Of a stretch of 5,089 nucleotides of DNA, positions 1 to 4,852 are shown piece after piece. Source of the DNA: Aquiluna sp. (GTDB lineage Bacteria; Actinomycetota; Actinomycetes; Actinomycetales; Microbacteriaceae); the NCBI GenBank assembly GCA_023260495.1, contig JALQVB010000063.1, positions 1 through 5,089 on the forward strand, written 5' to 3'. A model generated the notes under the pieces. The model was not told where the DNA came from and searched no databases. It was given only the letters and a program-made list of their open reading frames with translations. The first letter of the stretch is position 1, and each line of letters starts with the position of its first letter. The translations under genes were made by a program, and so were the position numbers.

Positions 1-178
1 TAACTTCCAGGGCCTCACCCCACCAAAGAAGCTTTCTCTGGAAGAGGCGCTGGAGTTCGCCCGCGAAGACGAGTGCGTTGAGGTGACCAATGACGCCGTG
101 CGCATCCGCAAGGTAGAGCTCGATCCAAATGTTCGGGCTCGTGCCGCCTCGGCCCGCAAGCGAGCCAGCGAGAACTAG
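1..178 (+). CDS. typA: TypA/BipA translational GTPase, C-terminal fragment
   Basis: This is the last 58 codons of a gene entering from the left edge; the reading frame begins at base 2 and ends with TAG at 176-178. TypA (BipA) is a ribosome-binding GTPase related to EF-G and LepA, with roles in ribosome assembly and stress or cold adaptation in the cytoplasm. The visible part lies in the C-terminal TypA-specific domain. The stretch LSLEEALEFAREDECVEVT, followed by AVRIRKVEL, matches the conserved end of the family (in E. coli, a similar TLEQALEFI...DELVEVTP...IRIRKRHL). After it comes a basic, Ala/Arg-rich tail ending KRASEN, a typical variable terminus. The GTPase domain lies outside the window. 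The stop codon overlaps the stop of the convergent nitroreductase gene, sharing CTAG at 175-178. Identification rests on the family motif and is fairly secure despite the short length. Confidence 0.88.
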   Translation, partial: NFQGLTPPKKLSLEEALEFAREDECVEVTNDAVRIRKVELDPNVRARAASARKRASEN

Positions 179-759
179 CTCTCGATTCGGTAAACCGAAG
201 CGGAGTCTTTCCGGCTGCGCGGAGTGCGCTCGCGCTCTACAATCGCAGCATCGTGGCCCTCTAGGTCGCCCTGATGACCGAGCGTAATGACGCAGACCAC
301 CCACTGGTCTTGGGCGCCAACCAGTTCAGCTATGGCATCTTTTACGATGCCGCCCATGTAGTGTGCCCGCAGCCCCATCGATTCCGCCTGAATCACCATC
401 TGCTGCGAGGCTAGGCCGACATCAAAGAAGGTTTCAGCCTGATCCCTGGCTGTAGCCTCTTCGAGCTGGTTTGCCAGCACAACGGCATAGGCCGAGGCTG
501 TTGGCGCCCAACTTTGATTAAATCCAGTCAGTCCGTTTTGCGAGATTGCATCGAATAGCTCGGAGCCGCGGCGGGCAAATACCACTTGCCAGGGCTGCTG
601 GTTCATAGAGCTGGGTGCCCAGCGAAAGGCTTCGCCCAGGCTCTCAAGCTCTTCTTGGCTTAGGGTTGCCGCTGCATCGTAGATGCGGGGGCTGAAGCGA
701 TTTGCGATTAGGTCATGGATTGGTGCGGCTGTAATTGCCGGCTTATCTAGCTTTGTCAT
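175..759 (-). CDS. Nitroreductase-family FMN-dependent oxidoreductase
   Basis: A 194-residue protein of normal length for single-domain nitroreductases, which act as cytoplasmic FMN-binding homodimers using NAD(P)H. Visible motifs in order: the N-terminal Arg-rich FMN-phosphate segment NRFSPRIYD (20-28), the APSSMNQQPWQ motif (48-58) typical of the family, the helix DVGLASQQMVIQAESMGL (113-130) leading into HYMGGI, the TLGHQGD segment (159-165) near the flavin, and a C-terminal ERERTPRSRK (176-185) that usually carries a flavin-contacting Arg. No transmembrane segment or signal peptide is seen. The ATG at 759 is preceded by GAGGG three bases upstream, which supports this start. The gene is monocistronic as far as can be seen. 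It is divergent from the EamA transporter and convergent with typA, with overlapping stops. The physiological substrate (quinone, nitro compound, enone or other) cannot be told from sequence, so no gene symbol is given. Confidence 0.9.
   Translation of the reverse strand: MTKLDKPAITAAPIHDLIANRFSPRIYDAAATLSQEELESLGEAFRWAPSSMNQQPWQVVFARRGSELFDAISQNGLTGFNQSWAPTASAYAVVLANQLEEATARDQAETFFDVGLASQQMVIQAESMGLRAHYMGGIVKDAIAELVGAQDQWVVCVITLGHQGDLEGHDAAIVERERTPRSRKDSASVYRIES
186..199. repeat. Small hairpin eight bases after the typA stop
   Basis: TTCGG, loop TAAA, CCGAA is a perfect five-pair stem (the inner T/A could also pair). It sits just beyond the typA stop and within the last codons of the nitroreductase gene. 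No T-tract follows in either direction. It may slow or end typA transcription, but a stem of this size is also easily due to chance. Confidence 0.2.
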
Positions 760-762
760 ACG

Positions 763-767
763 CCCTC
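763..767 (-). promoter_or_regulatory. Ribosome binding site of the nitroreductase gene
   Basis: On the minus strand GAGGG lies three bases before the ATG at 759. The spacing is short but the purine core is clear. No convincing -10/-35 pair for this gene was found in the 78-bp gap. Confidence 0.5.
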
Positions 768-825
768 AATCAACCACAAATCGGCTCGGTTGCTTCCCGA
801 GTCACGAGAGCTTTGCCAGGGCCAC

Positions 826-831
826 TACTAT
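826..831 (+). promoter_or_regulatory. -10 element of a probable leaderless transcript for the EamA transporter
   Basis: TACTAT fits the actinobacterial -10 pattern TANNNT (4 of 6 matches to TATAAT). It ends six bases before the GTG at 838, so transcription would begin at or next to the start codon. The GTG has no properly spaced Shine-Dalgarno sequence, only GGG directly against the start, which agrees with a leaderless mRNA. No good -35 hexamer is present at 16-18 bp. Confidence 0.5.
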
Positions 832-837
832 GGGCAG

Positions 838-1728
838 GTGAGTCAAAAAGGCCTAATTCTCTTTGCCCTTGCCGGCATCTTCTGGGGCTTGCCATATTTC
901 TTCATTGCCCTAGCGTTAGAGAGCTTTTCGACGCCATCGATTGTGTTCCTGAGGACACTGCTCGGTGCTCTTGTTTTGATTCCTTATGCGGCGGCCACTG
1001 GCGGATTGAAGCCGGCACTGAAGGCCTGGCCATACGTTCTGGTGTTTGGTGCGGTCGAGATGATTGGCCCATGGTTTTTGATCACGGAGGCTGAAAAGCA
1101 CATCTCTTCGGGCCTAGCTGGACTGCTGATTGCGACCGTGCCATTTTTTGCGGTCGCGATCTTGGCTATCTTCCTAAAAGACCGCAAGGCGCTCCGCCCC
1201 AGGCCGCTTGGCGGAATGGTGATTGGTTTCGCAGGTGTCGCCACGCTGGTTGGGATTGACACTTTTGCTGGCCACATCGAACCGCTCTATGTGCTCATGG
1301 TCGTGCTGGCTGCCATGGGTTATGCCATCGCACCGATTGTGGCAAACATCAAACTCCACGATGTGCCGAGCGCTGGTGTGATCGGCGTCAGCATGGCAAT
1401 CGTTGCCATTGCCTACTCGCCCTTCTCGATTCCTAGACTCCCTGGTGAACTGGCCTCGGCCAGCCCCGCCAGCCTTATGGCGGTAGGTGTGCTGGGTCTA
1501 GTTTGCTCGGCTGCAGCCTTCGTGATTTTCTTCATGCTCATCAAGGAAATAGGACCCGCAAAGGCAACGCTAATTACCTATGTGAACACCGCGGTGGCGC
1601 TGCTGTTGGGAATTGTCTTTTTGAACGAACCAATCACCATCGGGTTGATAGTTGGCATTCCGCTGATCACCATCGGACTCATCATGGCCGGCGGTCGCGA
1701 GCGCGAGCCGGAGCTCTCCAAGGCCTAG
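838..1728 (+). CDS. EamA-type transporter of the drug/metabolite transporter (DMT) superfamily
   Basis: A 296-residue, very hydrophobic integral membrane protein with the two-fold repeat of EamA proteins, about ten predicted membrane helices. Repeat 1 opens with the WG pair (16-17), Pro33 and Arg39 in the pattern FWG...PSIVFLR. Its end carries ISSGLAGLLIATVPFF (89-104), matching the family's ligand-path helix, then the acidic/basic cap LKDR. Repeat 2 ends with GPAKATLITYVNTAVALLLG and the family hallmark NEPI (263-266), where Glu is usual. The C-terminus is short, charged and cytoplasmic. I chose the GTG at 838. An in-frame TTG at 790 would add 16 polar residues not expected in the family, while the GTG sits six bases after a -10-like hexamer. 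The substrate is unknown: the superfamily exports amino acids and metabolites, including cysteine/O-acetylserine in E. coli EamA. The stop TAG shares CTAG with the stop of convergent cysE. Confidence 0.9.
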   Translation: MSQKGLILFALAGIFWGLPYFFIALALESFSTPSIVFLRTLLGALVLIPYAAATGGLKPALKAWPYVLVFGAVEMIGPWFLITEAEKHISSGLAGLLIATVPFFAVAILAIFLKDRKALRPRPLGGMVIGFAGVATLVGIDTFAGHIEPLYVLMVVLAAMGYAIAPIVANIKLHDVPSAGVIGVSMAIVAIAYSPFSIPRLPGELASASPASLMAVGVLGLVCSAAAFVIFFMLIKEIGPAKATLITYVNTAVALLLGIVFLNEPITIGLIVGIPLITIGLIMAGGREREPELSKA

Positions 1729-2255
1729 ATCAGGTAGTAGTCGTCCCCGGTAACGTTCACCAGGCGAGCGTTCACACCCACCGCTACCGTTCCAGCAGGC
1801 ATGTCCTTGGTGACAACCGCGTTTGCCCCGACTCGGCAGTCATTTCCAATGGTGATGTTGCCAATCAGCTTCGCACCAGCGCCGACAATTACTCGATCGC
1901 CAACCGTTGGGTGACGCTTGACGGGGTCTAGTGTGCGGCCGCCCAGGGTCACACCGTGGTAAATCAAGACGTCATCACCGATGACCGCGGTTTCTCCAAT
2001 AACTACTCCAACACCGTGGTCGATCACTAGGCGACGGCCAATCTGTGCGCCGGGGTGAATCTCAATTCCGGTCCAGAATTTTGCGTAGTTGGAAACCATG
2101 CGGGCCAATATCCTGCGCTTTGCTTTCCAGAGCTTGTGCGCAAAGCGGTAGGCCCACACCGCGTGCAGGCCGGGCGAGGTCCAGAAAAGTTCAAAACCAC
2201 TGAGAGTGGCGGGATCCTTTTCTAGACCTGCTCTGATGTCTTCTCGGATACTCAA
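1725..2255 (-). CDS. cysE: Serine O-acetyltransferase (short EpsC-type CysE)
   Basis: Transfers acetyl from acetyl-CoA to L-serine, giving O-acetylserine, the first step of cysteine synthesis. It is 176 residues long, the short form found in many Gram-positives, versus about 270 in E. coli, lacking most of the N-terminal helical domain. A helical N-terminus (SIREDIRAGLEKDPA, 2-16) leads into a left-handed parallel beta-helix of hexapeptide repeats from about residue 65 to 160. The catalytic pair is visible: Asp79-His80 (IDHG) and His115 (KRHPT), with the same 35-residue spacing as His158/His193 of E. coli CysE. GVTLGG (101-106) belongs to the acetyl-CoA/serine site. The last residues YYLI end in Ile, as needed for docking into CysK. 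The start is TTG at 2255, in a TTGA overlap with the cysK stop, implying translational coupling. No internal ATG gives a plausible full N-terminus. Confidence 0.94.
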   Translation of the reverse strand: MSIREDIRAGLEKDPATLSGFELFWTSPGLHAVWAYRFAHKLWKAKRRILARMVSNYAKFWTGIEIHPGAQIGRRLVIDHGVGVVIGETAVIGDDVLIYHGVTLGGRTLDPVKRHPTVGDRVIVGAGAKLIGNITIGNDCRVGANAVVTKDMPAGTVAVGVNARLVNVTGDDYYLI

Positions 2256-3202
2256 CTTCTTTGCTGGTATTCCTCTTGCAGGTCCCGATACAGCGTCGAC
2301 GAGACGTAGCGCTCTCCAAATGATGGGACGATGACCACAATGATTTGACCCTCGTGCTCCTTGCGGCTTGCAACCTCACGGGCTGCCCAGAGGGCTGCAC
2401 CCGAGCTGATGCCAGCGAGAATTCCCTCCTCGGCGGCTGCGCGACGGGCAAATTCAAAGGCAACCTGATTCGGAGCGCTGATGACCTCGTCATAGGACGA
2501 GGTGTCCAGGATTGGCGGAATGAAGTTTGGACCGATGCCAGCCAGCGGGTGCCCGGCGGCTTCTCCTCCGGTTAGGAGCGGCGAGGCAGCAGGCTGCACG
2601 ACGTAGCTCTTGATGTTGGGGTTTAGTTCCTTAAGTCGCTGCGAGGTGCCGGTGATGGTTCCGCCGGTGCCGCTGCCGGCAACAAACGCCGCAATCTGAC
2701 CATCGGTATCGGCCCAGATCTCCTCGGCAGTCGTTTGCCGGTGAATCATTGGGCCAGCCTCGTTTTCAAACTGCCGCACCAGGATCGCGCCCTCAATGGT
2801 CTTTCCAAGCTCTTCAGCCTTGGCAACCGAGCCCTTCATGCCCTCTGCCGCAGGGGTGAGTACTAGCTCCGCACCGTAGGCCCTAATCAAAATCTTGCGT
2901 TCCAGGCTCATCGAGTCTGGCATCACAATGATGGTGCGGTAGCCGCGGGCAGCTCCAACCATGGCCAGCGAGATTCCGGTGTTACCACTGGTCGCCTCGA
3001 TAATGGTTCCGCCTGGCTTCAGTTCGCCCGACTTCTCAGCCTCATTGATCATGGCGATGCCTAGGCGGTCTTTGACCGAGCTGGAAGGGTTGTAAAACTC
3101 AAGCTTGGCAAAGACTTGGGCGTTGGCGCCGTCGGTAATCTTGTTCAGCCTGACCAGCGGGGTGTTGCCGAACACTTCGGTGATGTTGTTATAGACGCGC
3201 AA
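2252..3202 (-). CDS. cysK: Cysteine synthase A (O-acetylserine sulfhydrylase)
   Basis: A PLP enzyme of fold type II that makes L-cysteine from O-acetylserine and sulfide in the cytoplasm. The 316 residues match the family length. Order of motifs: RVYNNITEVFGNTPLVRLN at the N-terminus; PLP lysine K44 in NPSSSVKDR; the substrate loop TSGNTG (71-76); the phosphate-binding GSGTGG (176-181); GISSGAA near the C-terminus, whose Ser contacts the pyridine nitrogen; then the GERYVSS tail. The start is TTG at 3202: it places the protein exactly at the conserved N-terminus, and GGAG lies eight bases upstream. The open frame continues 52 codons further upstream, but that stretch is unlike CysK and would overlap the divergent lipoprotein gene. 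First gene of a cysK-cysE operon. Two usually conserved segments differ: VVQPAASP (commonly VEP..SP) and GIGPNFIP (commonly GIGAGF[IV]P). The cystathionine beta-synthase-like paralogues are less likely, given the cysE partner. Confidence 0.94.
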   Translation of the reverse strand: MRVYNNITEVFGNTPLVRLNKITDGANAQVFAKLEFYNPSSSVKDRLGIAMINEAEKSGELKPGGTIIEATSGNTGISLAMVGAARGYRTIIVMPDSMSLERKILIRAYGAELVLTPAAEGMKGSVAKAEELGKTIEGAILVRQFENEAGPMIHRQTTAEEIWADTDGQIAAFVAGSGTGGTITGTSQRLKELNPNIKSYVVQPAASPLLTGGEAAGHPLAGIGPNFIPPILDTSSYDEVISAPNQVAFEFARRAAAEEGILAGISSGAALWAAREVASRKEHEGQIIVVIVPSFGERYVSSTLYRDLQEEYQQRS

Positions 3203-3210
3203 GTGGGAAT

Positions 3211-3214
3211 CTCC
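3211..3214 (-). promoter_or_regulatory. Ribosome binding site that decides the cysK start
   Basis: On the minus strand GGAG is followed by eight bases and then the TTG at 3202. With the conserved CysK N-terminus beginning right after that codon, this fixes the start and rejects the longer open frame reaching 3358. Confidence 0.65.
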
Positions 3215-3235
3215 AGTTAGTTTTTGCCTTCGGAA

Positions 3236-3241
3236 AGTGTA
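3236..3241 (-). promoter_or_regulatory. Candidate -10 element of the cysK-cysE promoter
   Basis: Minus-strand TACACT fits TANNNT and would start transcription near 3229, leaving a leader of about 26 bases that contains the GGAG ribosome site. No good -35 is seen at the right distance. An alternative -35, TTGACT (minus strand, 3300-3295), exists further upstream, but it has only poor -10 matches (TATTTG at 16 bp). Both are weak. The hexamer overlaps the left arm of an inverted repeat. Confidence 0.3.
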
Positions 3242-3274
3242 ACTATGGCGTGCCAGATTTGTTCCGCCGTTACA
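3238..3274. repeat. Imperfect inverted repeat between cysK and the lipoprotein gene
   Basis: The left arm is TGTAAC (3238-3243), three bases, then GGCG (3247-3250). The right arm is CGCC (3265-3268) directly followed by GTTACA (3269-3274). All ten arm bases pair, with one three-base bulge and a 14-base centre. The outer half-sites are centred 31 bp apart, about three helical turns, so this could be an operator for a dimeric regulator or a structure in a longer leader. The left arm overlaps the candidate cysK -10. The arms are exact by reading; the function is inferred. Confidence 0.4.
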
Positions 3275-3286
3275 AATAATTACGCT
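3259..3286 (+). promoter_or_regulatory. Weak promoter candidate for the lipoprotein gene
   Basis: TTGTTC (3259-3264), a 16-bp spacer and TACGCT (3281-3286) form a minimal sigma-70-like pair with about half consensus in each box. Transcription would begin near 3293, leaving a leader of about 20 bases with the AGGA ribosome site. The AT-rich stretch just before (3271-3282) may contribute. This is a guess from spacing and position. Confidence 0.25.
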
Positions 3287-3304
3287 TGGCGAGTAGTCAA
3301 AGTC

Positions 3305-3310
3305 AGGAAG
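3305..3310 (+). promoter_or_regulatory. Ribosome binding site that decides the lipoprotein start
   Basis: AGGAAG precedes the ATG at 3313, with four bases between AGGA and the start codon. It supports this ATG over the in-frame TTG at 3286, which would put nine polar residues in front of the signal peptide. Confidence 0.6.
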
Positions 3311-3312
3311 CC

Positions 3313-3681
3313 ATGAAGCACCTCGCCACACTTGCAACCTCAGCGCTCTTGCTAACATCCCTCTCTGGTTGCTCCTTAGAGGAGGTCGCGGCTACCGCCG
3401 CGGATGCGGCTGCCTGCAAGGCGCTTTCCTCCACCCTGGATGGCATCAGCGATGCCTATCGAGAAGGGCTTATTGATTCCGGCGTGCTGCAGCAGGTTGA
3501 TGACATGGTGGGCCAGCAGGTGGACGACCTGCTTTCGACGGGTTTGGCGCAGGATCTGAACGGACTGCTAGCTGCTCTAGCCGAGAGCGAATCTGCTGCC
3601 GGTGCTCAAGAGAAAGTTGATGAATTTCTTGGCTCAATAACCGAGCGCTGCGCTACCGTCGGCGTTGATTTGGCTAACTGA
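3313..3681 (+). CDS. Small putative lipoprotein of unknown function
   Basis: A 122-residue exported protein that I do not recognise. Residues 1-19 form a lipoprotein signal peptide: Lys2 and His3, then a hydrophobic run (LATLATSALLLTSL), then the lipobox LSGC with Cys20 as the expected lipidated residue after signal peptidase II cleavage. The mature part is about 100 residues, acidic, Ala/Leu/Asp-rich and apparently all-helical, with heptad-like hydrophobic spacing between about 55 and 110 (VLQQVDDMVGQQVDDLL). Apart from the lipid Cys it has exactly two cysteines, C35 (AACKAL) and C113 (ERCATV), near its two ends, which could form a disulfide outside the membrane. It is a lone gene, divergent from cysK. 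Its last eight bases overlap the 3' end of the convergent MFS gene. The signal, lipobox and ribosome site make it a real gene; no function can be given. Confidence 0.82.
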   Translation: MKHLATLATSALLLTSLSGCSLEEVAATAADAAACKALSSTLDGISDAYREGLIDSGVLQQVDDMVGQQVDDLLSTGLAQDLNGLLAALAESESAAGAQEKVDEFLGSITERCATVGVDLAN

Positions 3682-4852
3682 GCTCATCGTCGATCATCTG
3701 GTGTTTAGCTAGTTGCAACCCCGCTAACACGCTCACCAGTGCGCTGCCAAAGAGCATCCACAGCGCATATTCCCAGCCGCCAGTTAGCTCGCGCATTAGG
3801 CCAACCGACATCACGGCCACCGTCGCGATGGTGTAGCTGACTCCTTGGCCAAAGGCGCTGACCGATAGCACCACGGACTGAGCTCGAGCCCTGAGGTTCA
3901 TTAGCGTCAGGGCAAGTGGAAACATGGTCGGACCCAACCCAATGAGCATGACCCAGAGCCATGGCTGTCCGTCCGAAAAGAGCAAGCCGATTGGTCCCAG
4001 GATTCCCATGGTTGCGGAGAAATACACAATCTTGGGCTGAATCCTAGGAAACCGTTGGGCCAGCTGCGGAACGGCGAGGGCCACCGGGAAGCCCATGATG
4101 GCAAAGAGCGCCAGCATGGCACCAGCCTCGGCCTGAGAGGTCCCGTTGTGTTCAACCAAAAGCAGCGGCAGCCAGGCAAAGGAAACGTAGCCAAAGATGC
4201 TGGTCATCGCCTGGGACCCAGCTATGGCCAGGGCCGTTTTCGATCGCCAAATGCCACGCTCCGTAGTCTCGGACTTGACCTTAGGTTCAGGAGTGGAGTT
4301 TCTGCGAATGGCCATCAATGGAAGCAGAGTGAGAGCCGCAAGAATTCCCCACTGCCCAAGCGAGAGCCGCCAGCTTGCCGCCTCGGCAACCGGAACGGCG
4401 AAGAGTGAACCAATAGTCGCCGAGATTGAGGTCATGGTGATGTAAAAGGCTGAGATCAATCCAATCCGATTGGCAAAGTATTTACGCACCATCACTGGCA
4501 GCAACACATTGCCAACACCGGTTCCAAACAAACACAGCAGCGAGCCGAAGAACAGGGCCGTGGAATCCCAGGCCAAAGCTCGAATCAGGTGGCCGGCAAC
4601 AATCGCCAACACCACCATGATCAAGGTGATTTCGACCCCATACTTACGCGCTGGGCGATAGCTCAGGGCTGAAGCGAGGGCGAAGGCCAGGGGAGCGGCT
4701 ATGCCGAGCAGCCCAATTGTGATGATCGGTAGAGAAATGTCATTTTGGATAAACCCGACTACCGGAGATAACGATGAGACCGCCGTTCTCAGGTTCAGCG
4801 CCAACAGCGTGATACCCGCCAGGGCAAATATTTTCTGGGTGCGCTGCTGCAT
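3674..4852 (-). CDS. CynX/NimT-type major facilitator superfamily transporter
   Basis: A 392-residue membrane protein with about twelve hydrophobic segments in two halves and a charged central loop (about 183-205, RRNSTPEPK...TTERG), the standard MFS plan. Subfamily features point to the CynX/NimT group (cyanate or 2-nitroimidazole transporter in E. coli): NLRTAVSSLSPVV in helix 1 (20-32), GTGVGNVLLPVMVRKYF (110-126), ASWRLSLGQWG (159-169), GPTMFPLALTLMNLRARA (307-324), SAFGQGVSYTIAT (332-344) and LTGGWEYALW (356-365). The true substrate is unknown, since most members of this group are uncharacterised, so I give no symbol. I prefer the ATG at 4852, which overlaps the hisN stop by one base (TGATG). 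The adjacent TTG at 4855 would add one Met. No separate promoter or ribosome site is evident, so expression probably depends on hisN by coupling. The stop overlaps the lipoprotein gene. Confidence 0.9.
   Translation of the reverse strand: MQQRTQKIFALAGITLLALNLRTAVSSLSPVVGFIQNDISLPIITIGLLGIAAPLAFALASALSYRPARKYGVEITLIMVVLAIVAGHLIRALAWDSTALFFGSLLCLFGTGVGNVLLPVMVRKYFANRIGLISAFYITMTSISATIGSLFAVPVAEAASWRLSLGQWGILAALTLLPLMAIRRNSTPEPKVKSETTERGIWRSKTALAIAGSQAMTSIFGYVSFAWLPLLLVEHNGTSQAEAGAMLALFAIMGFPVALAVPQLAQRFPRIQPKIVYFSATMGILGPIGLLFSDGQPWLWVMLIGLGPTMFPLALTLMNLRARAQSVVLSVSAFGQGVSYTIATVAVMSVGLMRELTGGWEYALWMLFGSALVSVLAGLQLAKHQMIDDELS
3701..3730. terminator. Hairpin just downstream of the lipoprotein stop (possible terminator)
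   Basis: GTGTTTAGC (3701-3709) pairs with GCTAACAC (3723-3730), eight pairs with one bulged T. The 13-base loop contains the palindrome GTTGCAAC (3712-3719). It lies 20 bases after the lipoprotein stop and inside the 3' coding end of the MFS gene. There is no T-run after it on either strand, so it would be a U-less terminator or an mRNA 3' stabiliser at best. It could also be chance within coding DNA. Confidence 0.25.

Noticed and set aside
735..1094. Plus-strand open frame of 119 codons overlapping the EamA transporter
   Set aside because: It lies in another frame of a clear membrane protein gene and shows no family motif, and its Cys/Trp-rich composition is typical of a shadow frame.
1688..1711. 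CCGGC...GCCGG stem near the end of the EamA gene as a terminator
   Set aside because: It lies before the stop codon in GC-rich coding sequence, has only five pairs around a 14-base loop and no T-run, so chance is the simplest explanation.
1503..1931. Plus-strand open frame spanning the transporter/cysE junction
   Set aside because: It is a shadow of two well-supported genes; its His/Arg-rich, low-hydrophobic translation has no domain signs and no ribosome site.
3271..3300. Strong sigma-70 promoter for cysK built on minus-strand TTGACT (3300-3295)
   Set aside because: The -35 match is good, but the hexamers at 16-18 bp (TATTTG, ATTTGT, TTTGTA) are poor -10s, so it is kept only as an alternative.
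3203..3358. N-terminal extension of cysK by 52 codons, up to 3358
   Set aside because: The extra residues do not resemble the CysK N-terminus and would overlap the divergent lipoprotein start, signal peptide and ribosome site. The TTG at 3202 with GGAG fits the family exactly.
4055..4445. Plus-strand open frames opposite the MFS gene
   Set aside because: They are antisense shadows of a protein with a full set of CynX/NimT motifs; their Arg/Ser/Gly-rich translations look non-coding.
175..4852. A nitroimidazole detoxification module (nitroreductase plus NimT-like exporter)
   Set aside because: The two genes are 3 kb apart, in separate operons with unrelated genes between them. Neither can be assigned a nitro substrate from sequence.
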